A DNA stretch of 64,000 bases from VRUE01 sp963707965 (GTDB lineage Bacteria > Actinomycetota > Thermoleophilia > Solirubrobacterales > 70-9), in contig CAVPRR010000004.1 in assembly GCA_963707965.1 (NCBI GenBank), positions 1 through 64,000 of the forward strand. Reading direction: 5' to 3'. The notes under the pieces were generated by a model, which did no database searches, was not told the DNA's origin, and saw only the letters and a list, made by a program, of their open reading frames with translations. Of the stretch, positions 1 to 9,015 are shown in pieces (within the stretch, counting starts at the first letter, position 1; every line of letters begins with the position of its first letter). The position numbers were made by a program, and so were the translations under genes.

Positions 1-93
1 CGTTGCCCCGCCCGCCTCGGGAGGGTTCCCGGGGAAGCCTGGCGGGCTATTGGGTATCGGGTAACGCCCGCCCCGCGAATTCGGCCGGGCCGC

Positions 94-624
94 TTACGGC
101 CGCGGCTGCCAGGCGATGCCGGAGAGGTTGGGGATGCCGCTCCTGATCGTGCGCCTATGGGCGCCGTCCGTGGCGCGCATCACGATGACCTCGGAGAGCT
201 TGCTGTGCCTGGACACTTCGATCGCCGCGATCCGGCGCCCGTCCGGCGAGTAGGTGGGCGCGACGAGGATCCCGGCGCGGGTGAGGACGTGGCGGTGAGT
301 GCCGTCGAGCCGCAGGGTCACCAAATCGGCGCCCTTGGAGACGACAAGCCGATGGCCGGTGGGCGCGAACTCCGGCTGGACCTGGCCATCCGCGCGGTGC
401 GGTTTGTCGGGGACGAGGGTGTGCTGGTAGGAGCCGTCGGCCCGCATCAGCCAGGTGTGGGCGCTGCCGCCACGGCCGCCGCGGCAATCAAGCGCTTCAC
501 AGTCCAACGATATTGCCGCTGCTCCAGGTAGAAGCTGCCTGTCTGATCGCTTCTCCTGATCGCCCCCGACTGTGCGGCTGAGCCTCACGGGCTGCTCTAA
601 CTTGGCACAGTTTGCGCGCCACAC
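94..624 (-). pseudogene. C-terminal fragment of a TolB-like beta-propeller protein
   Basis: From about residue 54 to the end, the translation looks like two to three blades of a TolB/WD40-like (PD40) propeller. It shows the typical 'YSPDGRRIA' blade signature, a related 'FAPTGHRLVV' element, and the terminal 'GIAWQPRP'. The intact TolB-like protein at 30698-31837 also ends in an 'IAWQPSP' element, so the C-terminus looks genuine. The first 50 or so codons (about 470-624) are Arg/Ser-rich and unlike any propeller, there is no signal peptide, and the fragment is far shorter than the roughly 350-380 aa of the two relatives in this window. I read it as a 5'-truncated remnant. It could instead be a short divergent gene with a different start. 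Confidence 0.5.
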
Positions 625-709
625 GTGCGCTTTCGCCTCGTAGGCTCGGTAGCAAGCACCGTCGGGTCGAGGGTCGGCTCATCTCCATTTCCAGAGCGGA
701 AGGCAGCGT

Positions 710-982
710 ATGATGTTCCGTATGAAGGAGCGAATAACGATCTCGGTCGAGCCCGAGGCCCTGGAGACCGTGCGGAGTGAAGTAGCTGCCGGCAGCGCCC
801 CAAGCGTGTCTGCCGCAATCGAAAGGATGCTGCTCGCGCAGAGCAGGCGCCAGGCTCTGAGGGAGCTTCTCGACGACCTTGACGCCAGATATGGGTCGCT
901 CACCAAAGAGGAGGAAGAGTGGGGCAGGAGGGAAGTGGAAAGGGCATTCGGCGAGACTTCATCCTCGACGCCGGAGCGCTGA
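710..982 (+). CDS. Antitoxin-like protein of a VapBC-type pair
   Basis: This 90-residue protein probably neutralises the PIN-domain protein that overlaps its 3' end. Residues 5-15 ('MKERITISVEP') form the short beta strand expected of a ribbon-helix-helix N-terminus, followed by two helices. The C-terminal half is acidic (EEEEWGRREVERAF), as is usual for the toxin-wrapping tail of such antitoxins. I chose the ATG at 710 rather than 722 because GGAAGG lies 6 nt upstream of it (698-703). The toxin ORF starts inside this gene at 919, a typical coupled arrangement. The family (VapB, CopG or other) cannot be fixed by eye. Confidence 0.65.
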   Translation: MMFRMKERITISVEPEALETVRSEVAAGSAPSVSAAIERMLLAQSRRQALRELLDDLDARYGSLTKEEEEWGRREVERAFGETSSSTPER

Positions 983-1329
983 TAGCACTGGAGCGCGATA
1001 ACCGGCGACTTCGGGCGATTCTCCGGAGGTCGCTGGCGCCCCGCTCCCAGGTCATCATCCCGGCCAGCGTTCTCGCGCAGGCTTGGCGTCGCGGTCCGCG
1101 GTCCGCCCCACTGGCGAAGTGGATAGGCAAGAGCGAAGTCGACGTTCTCGACGAGGATCGGGCAAAGGGGATTGGCGTGCGATTGGGTGCGCGAAACTCG
1201 ACAGACGTTGCCGACGCCCACGTCGTGTCTTGCGCGATCGAGCGTCGCGCGGCGGTTATCACCTCGGATCCCGACGACATCGAAGGTCTCGCCGAGGCCG
1301 GCGAGGACCTGGTCGTCATCGCGGTCTGA
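919..1329 (+). CDS. PIN-domain ribonuclease toxin (VapC-like)
   Basis: A 136-residue PIN-domain protein, predicted Mg-dependent RNase and toxin partner of the overlapping upstream gene. The first catalytic Asp sits in 'FILDAGALIALERD' (about residues 15-28), as in VapC proteins. A second acidic cluster, 'STDVADAHVVSCAIE', matches the conserved D..DA.. region, and 'VITSDPDDIEGL' matches the final PIN strand with its acidic pair. The start is taken as GTG at 919, inside the antitoxin gene. A slightly later non-ATG start is possible, because the PIN fold only begins around residue 14. What can be seen is the motif pattern and the overlap; RNase activity and toxicity are inferred from the family. 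Confidence 0.75.
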   Translation: MGQEGSGKGIRRDFILDAGALIALERDNRRLRAILRRSLAPRSQVIIPASVLAQAWRRGPRSAPLAKWIGKSEVDVLDEDRAKGIGVRLGARNSTDVADAHVVSCAIERRAAVITSDPDDIEGLAEAGEDLVVIAV

Positions 1330-1398
1330 GCCCGCCTCTTGTGTAGAGGGCACGCGCGCGCGTCAGGCGCCCGCCCGTCGACGGTTCTTCATGACTGG

Positions 1399-1706
1399 AC
1401 GAGCTCCTCGAAGCGCAGCGCCGCACAGGGCCCGCAGGGAGCTTCGGGTGCGCCCGGCAAGATCGTCTGCAAGGCGAAGCTGAAGGGCAAGAAGGTCAAG
1501 GTCAACTGCACGTTCAAGACGACCAGCAAGCGCCACCAGACGCGCCCCACCTGCGCTGGCGCCTGATGCGCGGTGGCCGCGCCTACAGCCACGGCACGGC
1601 TGGAGCCGGCGGGGCCCTGCGGCTTGACCTCAGCAACCTGCGCGAGGGCCGCTACGTGCTCCATGTACAGGGCCAGAAGAAGGGCACGGTGATCGTCGTC
1701 CGTTAG
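1399..1706 (+). pseudogene. Broken 3' end of a collagen-like secreted protein
   Basis: The first part, to about 1550, encodes 'GPQGASGAPGKIVCKAK', a Gly-X-Y collagen-like stretch followed by a Lys/Cys strand region ending in 'VNCTF'. In another frame from about 1551 the text continues 'LRWRLMRGGRAYSHG', then an 'LREGRYVLHVQG' strand and a stop at 1704-1706. As I recall, these two halves occur joined in collagen-like surface proteins of Thermoleophilia, so I infer one gene split by a frameshift near 1535-1552. No convincing start is present, so the 5' part is missing as well. A strong hairpin follows directly after the stop, which supports this being the authentic 3' end. Confidence 0.5.
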
Positions 1707-1715
1707 GGCGAGCTC

Positions 1716-1747
1716 GGCAGGGGCGGGTCCCATATCCCGCCCCTGCC
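1716..1747 (+). terminator. Hairpin terminator after the collagen-like remnant
   Basis: A perfect 12-bp stem (1716-1727 with 1736-1747) and an 8-nt loop start 9 nt after the stop codon at 1704-1706. There is no T-run after it, as is common for terminators in high-GC actinobacteria. Confidence 0.7.
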
Positions 1748-1910
1748 GCCAGCAGCGTTTGCGTGCGGATCCGGCGCCCGCACGGTCAGGCTCAAGCCAG
1801 CCAAGACGAACCATAGCCACGCCGACCCTCGCAAGTACGAAACACCAACGACAGGTTGCCCGCCAACCCGACCCCCCGGCCTCGACACCTGAGCGCGCCC
1901 GCTCCCCAGC

Positions 1911-2645
1911 ATGGGCGCAAACCATGGCGAGGGCGCCGTCAGCGTGCTCGGCGCGCGCAACGCCGCGCGCCCCTGGCTCTTTGACGCCGGGGTCGCGATC
2001 TGGGGCCTCTCGTTCATCGCGGCCGGTACGGCGCTGGCACTCGACGCTCCGCAGAGCTGGCGCGGGCGACTCGGCCCCGCTTTGATCGCCCTCACCGGAC
2101 TGGCGCAGATCCTCGACGGCTTCCCCTTCCCGGCCGACTGCCGCTGGAGCATCGATGCCTGGTGTCGCGCCCGGGAGATGGCGGGAACCCTCTCCTGGCA
2201 GCACTACGCCCATGGTTGGACCTACTTCCTGGGCGCGATCGCACTTCAGCTCTCGGTCTTCGCGATGGCGTGGCGCTTTCGCGGCGACCGCCGCTGGGGC
2301 AGATCGGACCTGCTGGCATTCGGGGCAGGCCTAGCTGGATTGGCGGTCTTCGCCGGCCTCTTCTTTGCCACCGGCAACGAAGTGAACGGCAACTACGGGC
2401 TCGTCCAGCGCATCAGCCTGGCCGCGGGCGGGCTCTGGGTCGCCGCGTTGGCGATCGGCCTGCTTGCGATCCACGGCCACGGTCGCGATCCTGCGGTGCG
2501 CTTCGTGGAGCGGATCCGCATGCTTCCGGGTGGGCGGGTGCTGCCGCGGCCGGGGAGCGAACAGCACGGCGACGCAGTGCCAGAGAGCGTACGGATGAAT
2601 GTCAAGTCGAATTTGCCGTTGGCACCTCCGTTTGCAAGAGTCTGA
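1911..2645 (+). CDS. DUF998-type multi-span membrane protein
   Basis: A 244-residue protein with about five or six hydrophobic segments, beginning with 'FDAGVAIWGLSFIAAGTALAL' near residues 25-45. It also has the pattern typical of DUF998 (function unknown): a 'GFPFPAD' loop, a His-containing segment, and 'YGLVQRISLAAGGLW' before the last helix. The family normally has one more N-terminal helix, so the gene may be 5'-truncated or start upstream in a broken frame. Codons after about residue 205 are polar and run toward the IS110 element that lies convergent at 2668. The true C-terminus may therefore have been altered when that element inserted. Confidence 0.6.
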   Translation: MGANHGEGAVSVLGARNAARPWLFDAGVAIWGLSFIAAGTALALDAPQSWRGRLGPALIALTGLAQILDGFPFPADCRWSIDAWCRAREMAGTLSWQHYAHGWTYFLGAIALQLSVFAMAWRFRGDRRWGRSDLLAFGAGLAGLAVFAGLFFATGNEVNGNYGLVQRISLAAGGLWVAALAIGLLAIHGHGRDPAVRFVERIRMLPGGRVLPRPGSEQHGDAVPESVRMNVKSNLPLAPPFARV

Positions 2646-2667
2646 GCGGGCGCCGGTAGACGACGAG

Positions 2668-3955
2668 CTAAAGCGCAGGCCCTGGGGCTTTGGCCTGCCG
2701 CGCTGCTTGCCCCGTAGAGGGCCCAGAAGATGCGCGCCCATCTGTCGCGCCGGCGCCCTCTCTGCCCGGCCCACTCGCCTTCCAGTCGGCGATCAGTCGC
2801 CGGTAGGCGGCCTCGCCCCGCGCCACCAGCTCGCGCTCGGCCTCCCGCTCGGCGGCGCTCGCCGAGATACGCCTGCCGCCGTGGCGTTTGGGCAGCGGCG
2901 GTGCCCCTGCGGCGAGTTCGGTCCGCCGCAGCTTGGCGCGCACGCGCGAGGGCTGCGCGAAGGCGTAGTCCTCCTCCTTGCTCAGCAGCTGCCAGGCCAG
3001 GCAGGCGATCTTGCGAGCCACCGCGACTGCCGCCACCTGGGAGCCCTTGCGGACGCGGATGCGCTCGCCGAAGGCACGCAGGGGACCCGGCGAGCGGATC
3101 GCCATCCAGGCAGCCTCGACCAGGGCCGAGCGCGCCTGGGCGTTGCCGCGCTTGGAGATCCGCCCGTGGCGAGGCGCCCCCTCCCCGGACTGGCGGACCT
3201 TGGGGTCCAGGCCCAGGTAGGCGACGAGCTGGCGCTGGGTGGGGAAGCGGGAGATGTCGCCGATCGCCGCCATCAGCGTGACCGCCACCCCCACGCCGAC
3301 GCCGGGGATGCGCCACCAGCCGCCTCGTCTCGGGCGAGGCGACCGCCCACTTGGCGAGCCTTGCGTCGATCTCCTCGATCTCGGAGTCGAGGAAATCGAT
3401 CTGGCGCAGGCACCCGGCGACTGTCTCCGCCTCCTCGCCGGGCAGCTCCTGGGAGGCGAGCCACTCGCGGCCCGCCACGCCGAAGAGGTCTGAGGCGGGA
3501 GAGCGACCGAGCAGACAGCGCACGAGCGCCGCGTGGACCTCGTTCTTGGCACGGACGCGCTGGCGGACCAGCGCGGCGCGGCGGGCGGTGCGGCGACGCA
3601 GAGCGCCGACCTCGGCGCTCGGAACCCAGACCGACTCGAGCATGCCCGCATGCAACAGGCGTGCCAGGGTGCGGGCGTCGAAGCGGTCGGACTTCACCCG
3701 GGCGTGGGAGATCGCCCGCACCTCGGCGGCATTGGCGACCACGACGCGAGCAACGTGGGGCCTGAGTATCCGGGCGATCTCGAATGCCGGCCCGGTGGCC
3801 TCCAGCACCACCTGATCGGCGGAGTCGAGGCTTTGGGCGAAGAGCTCGAGCTCCTCGCGGTTGGTGGAAATGCGACCCGCGGAGCGGGTTTCGCTGCCCT
3901 CGTGGATCGCCACCTCGCAGAAGCTCAGGTGAACATCGAGCCCTATCGAACGCAT
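2668..3955 (-). pseudogene. IS110-family DEDD recombinase, interrupted by a frameshift
   Basis: The N-terminal half starts 'MRSIGLDVHLSFCEVAI' (first catalytic Asp at residue 6). It continues with 'VVLEATGPAFEIAR', the central Glu, and the 'SDRFDARTLARLL' region carrying the last acidic residues of the DEDD RuvC-like site. The C-terminal transposase domain is in another frame: 'IPGVGVGVAVTLMAAIGDI', 'LVAYLGLDPKVRQSG' and 'ISKRGNAQARSALVEAAW', with the usual Ser/Gly-rich surroundings of the catalytic serine. The two halves join exactly if one base is removed at about 3310, turning LVA-H-P into LVA-IPGVG. The full reading would be about 430 aa, normal for the family. As given, the protein is broken and the copy probably immobile, unless the extra base is a sequence error. 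Confidence 0.85.
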
Positions 3956-3983
3956 CTGCTCCTCCTCGCTTTTGATTTGCGGT

Positions 3984-4117
3984 GGAGCAGATCAGGGCAA
4001 ACGACAAGTACGGATTCGCGCTCTCGGCGCAACCGGGCTGGTCGCAGGGGCGGCCACATAAGATTCCGGGCTCTCGGCCCATACGCTCGGCGCGGCCTGC
4101 CCACTTCGATCTGCTCC
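3984..4117 (-). ncRNA. Candidate IS110 bridge RNA in the non-coding end
   Basis: The region 29-162 nt upstream of the recombinase start is closed by a perfect 10-bp inverted repeat (3984-3993 GGAGCAGATC with 4108-4117 GATCTGCTCC). Inside are two hairpins with the same loop: GCGC-TCTCG-GCGC at 4018-4030 and GGGC-TCTCG-GCCC at 4068-4080, lying 50 nt apart in near-repeated surroundings. IS110-group elements are known to encode a structured bridge RNA in the end upstream of the recombinase, with two loops that pair to target and donor DNA. The position and the two-loop layout fit. The RNA itself and its strand are inferred. Confidence 0.4.
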
Positions 4118-4198
4118 GGGGAAGGCCCCTGTCCCGGTCGGCTGAACTTAGGGCCGACGCCGGACGGGGAGAACTCCCCGCGGGTAGTTTCATGCCCA

Positions 4199-4204
4199 TA
4201 TGAT
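4199..4204 (+). promoter_or_regulatory. -10 box TATGAT for a leaderless start at 4212
   Basis: TATGAT lies 7 nt before the ATG at 4212, with no Shine-Dalgarno between them. The paralogue at 9016 has TATAGT at exactly the same distance, so both probably begin transcription at or next to the start codon. Confidence 0.55.
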
Positions 4205-4211
4205 TGTCGCG

Positions 4212-4841
4212 ATGGAGGCTGGAGAGCCGGGGAAAACGGAGGGAACGCCGTCGCCCAAACCTGGGACACGGAGGCCGATACCTCCGACCCAGGCTGCGCG
4301 TCGCCGCAAGATGCTGCGCTGGGGAATCGTCGCCCTGGCGGTGATCGTCGGCGTGATCGCCTGGCTGGTGACGCGGGGGGACGACGGTGGCGGCGAATCT
4401 GAACCGGCGCCGGCGGGCTTCGAGGCGCGGATCGTCGACGATGCGGAACTCGAAGACATCGCCGCCTCCGCGGGACACCCCGTCTACTGGGCTGGCCCCA
4501 TGGACGGCAAGGAGCTGGAGGCGAACGAAAGCAAGGAAGGGAACGTGCAGGTTCGGTATCTGGACGAGGGAGCCAAACCGGGTGCCGAAGAGAAGAAGGC
4601 GGTGACGATCGGCAGCTACCCGGTGGCGGACCCGGCGGGGGCCGTCGACGGCTATGCCGAACGCAAAGGCGCGATAGTCATCCGCGCGCCCGACGGCCGC
4701 AAGCTCGTCTCCAGCGTCGAAGTACCCACCAGCGTCTACTTCGCCAGTCCCGACAACAGCGTGCAGGTGGAGGTCTACGACCCCTCCTACAAGCGCGCCA
4801 TAAGCCTGGCCCGCTCGGGCAAGGTGCAGCCGGTCAGCTGA
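4212..4841 (+). CDS. Membrane-anchored protein, paralogue of 9016-9651
   Basis: I do not recognise a named family. The protein is 209 aa: a Pro/Lys-rich cytoplasmic N-terminus of about 30 residues, one membrane helix ('WGIVALAVIVGVIAWLV', about 37-53), a Gly/Asp/Ser-rich linker, then an external domain. The domain begins 'RIVDDAELEDIAASAGHPVYWAGP' in outline and ends with a 'VYFASPDNSVQVEVYDPS' strand region. The paralogue 4.8 kb away shares the same order, the 'IGSYPVADPA'-type central strand and the same ending. The upstream ATG at 4200 is rejected as start because it lies inside the -10 box and has no counterpart in the paralogue. The gene sits directly before a large broken glycosyltransferase-like gene, suggesting a cell-envelope role. 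Confidence 0.75.
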   Translation: MEAGEPGKTEGTPSPKPGTRRPIPPTQAARRRKMLRWGIVALAVIVGVIAWLVTRGDDGGGESEPAPAGFEARIVDDAELEDIAASAGHPVYWAGPMDGKELEANESKEGNVQVRYLDEGAKPGAEEKKAVTIGSYPVADPAGAVDGYAERKGAIVIRAPDGRKLVSSVEVPTSVYFASPDNSVQVEVYDPSYKRAISLARSGKVQPVS

Positions 4842-4866
4842 GCCAGCGGTTCGGGACCTGGGCCCG

Positions 4867-7210
4867 ATGAGCTTCTTAGTCGCATGGGTGGTCTTCCCAC
4901 TCGTCCTGCTGGCACTCTGCGTCGGGCTTGGCCTGCTTGTCGACCTGCTTAGCGGTCGCCGCCTGCCCGGCGTGCTGGTTGTGCCCGTCGGCTTTGCCGC
5001 GATCGTCGTCGTCGGAGAGTTCACCACCGCCACGGACGCAACGGCGGAGTTGACGGTTCCGGTCGTCCTCCTGCTCACCGTGCTTGGCGCCGGCCTCTCG
5101 TTCCCGTGGCGCTTCGGCCGCCTCAAACCGCTGCCGGCCGCTGTCGCGGTTGGTGTCTTCCTGGTGTTCGGCGCTCCTGTGATCCTCTCCGGCGAGCCCA
5201 CCTTCGCCGGCTACATCAAGCTCGACGACACCGCCACCTGGCTGGCGATGACCGACCGCGTCATGGAACACGGCCGCAACCTCGCCGGCCTCGAACCCTC
5301 CACCTACCGCGCGACGCTCAGAGCCAACCTGCCCGGCGGCTACCCGATCGGCGCCTTCATTCCCTTCGGCACCGCGCAGAAGCTCGTCGGCGGTGACCTG
5401 GCCTGGGTCTTCCAGCCCTACCTTTCCTTCCTTGCGGCGATGCTCTCACTGTCGCTGTGGGAGATCCTCGGCGGTGTGGTCCGGCGCCCCGGCCTGCGTG
5501 GCGGAGCAGCCTTCATCGCCGCCCAGCCCGCCCTGCTGGTCGGCTATGCGCTATGGGGTGGGGTGAAGGAGATGGTTGCCGCCGCCGCCATCGCCCTCGC
5601 CGCCGCCCTGGCCCCTGCTGCGCTGCGCGCCGGCGCCCGCCCTCGCGACACCATCCCGCTCGCGATCGCCTGCGCCAGCCTCGCCGCCCAGCTCAGCATC
5701 GGCGGCCTCGTCTGGGTCGCCCCGATGCTGCTCGCCCTGGCCGCGCTCGCGCTGCGCCGCTTCGGCGCCCGCGGCGCCGATCGCCCTCGCCGCTCCCTTC
5801 GTCGCCCTCCTCGCCCTCCTCGCGCTGCCGGCGGCCCTCCTCGGCCTGCCGCCCTCCAGCCCGCCGATCACTGACCCACATGCGCTCGGCAACCTGATCG
5901 CGCCCGCTCAACCCCTTCCAGGCGCTCGGCATCTGGCCGGCGGGCGACTTCCGCGTCGATCCCTCCTCGACCCCGGCCACCGCAGTGCTCGTCGCGCTGG
6001 CGCTCGCCGCTGCCGCGATCGGGCTCTGGGTCGCCGTGGCGCCGCCGCGCCCTCGCCCTGCTGCTCTACTGCACCGCCTTGATCGCCTGCCTGGCGATCG
6101 TCGCCATTACCTCGCCCTGGAACGGCGGCAAAGCGCTCGCCACCGCCTCGCCGATCGCCCTTTCGCTGGCTGTGCTCGGCGCGCTGGCGGCGCTGCGACT
6201 GGACCGCCTCGCTGGCGGCTTGCTGATCGTGGCCATTGCCGGCGGGGTGCTGTGGTCCAACGTGCTCGCCTACGGCGGCGTCAGCCTCGCCCCCTACGGC
6301 GAGCTCGTCGAGCTGCAGGGGATCGGCAACCGGTTCGCCGGCGAGGGCCCCACGCTGATGACCGAATACAACCCCTACGGCGCACGCCACTTCCTGCGCA
6401 AGCTCGACGGCGAAGGTGCAACCGAGTTGCGCGAGCGCACCGTGCCGCTTCGCGACGGTGGCGTGGGAGAAAAGGGCTACGCGGTCGATACCGACGAACT
6501 CGACCTGAGCGGGCTGCTCGAATATCCGCACCCTTGTGCTGCGTCGCTCGCCGGTTCGCAGCCGCCCGCCCTCGCCCTACCGGCTCGCCTACTCCGGCGA
6601 CTACTACGAGGTCTGGCAGCGACCGCTGGAACCCTCTGGTGCGATCCCCGAACACCAGCCCTACGGTGAAGGGCTCCAACCCGCCGCGGTTCCGAAATGC
6701 GGTGAAATCGTAGGTCTGGGCCTGCTCGCCCTTTCACACCACATGGCCAATGTCCGCCTGCTCGCTGCACGTCACGCGCCGGTCTACGACGCCACCGACG
6801 GCAGCTTCGAAGTGCCGCGGGCGGGCGACTACACGGCCTGGTTGAAGGGCTCGGTGCGCGGCCTCGACGAGCTCTACGTCGACGGGCGCAAGATCGGCGA
6901 GGTGCGCCAGCGGATCGAAAACGAAGGCGGCTTCATCGAACTGGGGGAGACGCACCTGAGCGCCGGGGCCCACGAGGCGGAACTGCACTTCGGCGGCGCC
7001 GATCTGCACCCGGGCAGCGCCGGGTTCCCACGACCCGAAACCGGCCCACTGCTCTTTGCGCCGACGGGCGAAGAGCTGGGCGAACTGGTCTCCGTCCCGA
7101 TTGAGGAATCCGAGCGCCTCTGCGGCAAGCCCTGGGACTGGATCGAGGCGGTGGGATCCGGGCTGAGTGCCTATCCACGAGCCGGGGCGAGCGGTTCGGA
7201 GCAATTGTGA
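4867..7210 (+). pseudogene. Large GT-C-like membrane protein broken by four frameshifts
   Basis: Joined across frames, this would be one protein of about 780 aa: roughly ten hydrophobic segments, then a C-terminal beta-rich domain ('DGSFEVPRAGDYTAWLKG', 'IENEGGFIELGE') and an ending 'CGKPWDWIEAV'. It is a relative of the intact 805-residue protein at 44891-47308. Both share a 'GGYPIGA'/'TGYPLGP' loop, 'NPFQALGIWP'/'SPVEALGIWP', a 'GGKALATASP'/'QAKALTIAAP' segment and a DW motif near the end. The reading frame moves forward by one base at about 5775, 5910, 6050 and 6525. Membrane glycosyltransferase (GT-C) is the best guess from topology; no catalytic residue can be proven. It begins 25 nt after the preceding membrane-anchored gene. 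Confidence 0.8.
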
Positions 7211-7230
7211 AGTCAGTCGATCCCGAAGGC

Positions 7231-8946
7231 CTACGGGGGGCCTGCGGCGCCGAGCCGCTCCGGGTCGCAGCGGAGGACATACGCCATCGTGATGGTCTCG
7301 CCTCGCAGCCAGCGGGTTACGTCGTCGGCCTGTTCGCAGTAGTAGGGCAGCTGGTTTCCAGCGTGCCTGCGGACGATCGCCCAGGTGGCCGACGTGTCCC
7401 CCTGCCACCTTTCTTCCACCGCCGTGCCCCGCTGATCGTCGAACGGTTCGATCTGGTCGCCATAGCACGGGACCGATGGAGGTACGAGGAAGCAGCGCAG
7501 CTCCACGCTGTTTGGCACGTGTGAGAGCGCCTCCGGGGCGCTGGCCATCCAGTAATCGCTCTCCCAGCGGTCGTTGACGCCCCCGATCCCGGCCACCGGG
7601 TTGACGTATGCGTAGTTGTAGGGGAAGAGCAGCGCCTGCTCGGCCATCGGTATGAGCAGTGCGGCGGAGAGCAGCACGGTGGCGAGGCGCCTCCAGGTCT
7701 CCTGCGGCTGCCTGGATCCCGCCCAGGTCCAGAAGCGCTGTGCCCCGACGCCGGCGAGGATCGCGATCGCCGGGAGGACGTAGAGGTGCTGCCGCATTCC
7801 GCTGTACATCACGGAACCGCCGAGGATCGCGACGAGGGGGAGGAGGAGCGCCTGCTGGAGCACGAGGACCAGGCCGAGCTCCGGGCGGTTCCAGAGCTCG
7901 CCACGCCAGTCGATGCCGCGAGCCCGCGCCAGCGTACGGATTCCCAGTACAGCGCCAAGTACCGCAAGGCCGGCCAGCAGCAATGGGTAGGACGCTCCGA
8001 TCCAGGCCGGCAGGTACCACCAGGGTGGGTGCTCGGAGAGCAACTGACCCGCGGTCAGCGTGGTGCCCTGCCAGGGGAAGTTGCCGGAGCCGGACGCCGA
8101 TTCGACCAGCAGGGTCAAGGGTGCCTTCGCTGCGTTGGGATAGACGACGGCGAAGGCCCCAGCCCCAACCCCGACGCCTGCCGCAACCGCGAGATCCGCA
8201 TCCGCGGCGCGCACGATCCGGCCAAGTCTCAACTGCCCGAATCGCAAAGCTGCGTAGGTGAGCAGAGAGGCGATGACCGGCGCCCAGAGAGCCAGGCGGG
8301 TGCCGACCCCAATGAAGATGCCGCCCGCCAGCAGTGCCCCGATCGCCAGCCTTCCTTCGCCGGCCCTCCTGCCCGTCCGGCAACCCAGCGCAGAGCGAGT
8401 ACCATTGCGACGGTGACCAACGTGTAGCCGGTCGCCGTCGGGATGTCCTTGGGATTGAAGAAGCCCTGTCCGGTCCACTCGGGAACCGCGAGCAGTCCCG
8501 CCGCCGCCCAGATGCCAAACCTGGGCGAGCGGGTCAGCAGCGAGACCGCAGCGCCGACCGTGGCCACCACGAGCAGGGCAAGCAGGGCGACGGTGATGTG
8601 GCGGACGGCGTAGGCGCCGGCGGAGTGCGAGATCTCATCCAGCGGCTCGTTGCCGGCAAGGAAGTTGGCGACATGCGCCACGGCCTCGAATGCGGGCCCG
8701 TACACGTAGGGGGTTGCGGCAGCGTCGTTCGGGTCGGGCCGGCCATCGGCCAGGTCAGGTTCGGGCACGTACCAGCCGCTGTCTATCCAGGAGGAGGCTC
8801 TTTCGACGTGAAGGGGCTCATCGAGCGTGACGCCCGTCGCGAGGGCCCCCCGCGAATAACTGCACCATCCCCAGCATGAGCACGGCCGCAGCGATGGCGG
8901 TGAGCGGGTCCAGCACGTCGAGCAACCGGTTTGCGCGCCGAGCCAC
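7231..8946 (-). pseudogene. GT39-like membrane glycosyltransferase broken by two frameshifts
   Basis: Starting at GTG 8946 the pieces read: a first membrane helix ('LLDVLDPLTAIAAAVLMLG'), then, after a shift in the G6 run near 8850, the loop 'GVTLDEPLHVERASSWI'. Its Asp-Glu pair is the expected catalytic site of polyprenyl-phosphate-sugar GT39/PMT-type enzymes. The hydrophobic core follows ('PEWTGQGFFNPKDIPTATGY'), then after a second shift near 8365 the last helices and a soluble tail ending 'AYVLRCDPERLGAAGPP'. The total would be about 570 aa, a normal size. The gene is convergent with the broken GT-C gene before it. As given it cannot make a full protein. Confidence 0.75.
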
Positions 8947-9002
8947 GGCGTGAGGTTACGGTTTGGTCGCGGTGGAGGGGCGTGGCGTGCCTACGCCGGG
9001 TA

Positions 9003-9008
9003 TATAGT
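9003..9008 (+). promoter_or_regulatory. -10 box TATAGT for a leaderless start at 9016
   Basis: TATAGT ends 7 nt before the ATG at 9016, inside a TATATAGT stretch that stands out against very GC-rich surroundings. No ribosome-binding site lies between. The geometry matches the paralogue at 4212. Confidence 0.55.
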
Positions 9009-9015
9009 CGGCGCG

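Larger units (their letters stand above)
2590..4130 (-). mobile_element. IS110-family insertion sequence (ends approximate)
   Basis: The element is defined by an IS110-type recombinase gene read right to left (2668-3955), a non-coding upstream end with strong RNA-like structure (3984-4117), and a short non-coding downstream end. I see no clear terminal inverted repeats or target duplication, which is normal for IS110 elements. The boundaries are estimates: the right end from the structured region, and the left end from the point where the DUF998 reading frame stops resembling its family. Confidence 0.6.

Noticed and set aside
2599..3765. A 388-codon open frame on the plus strand across the IS110 element
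   Set aside because: It is the antisense of a clearly recognisable recombinase and has Arg/Pro/Ala-rich shadow composition.
5755..6530. Programmed +1 frameshifting in the GT-C-like gene
   Set aside because: Four shifts in one gene at unrelated sequences, without a shared slippery site, make a programmed mechanism very unlikely.
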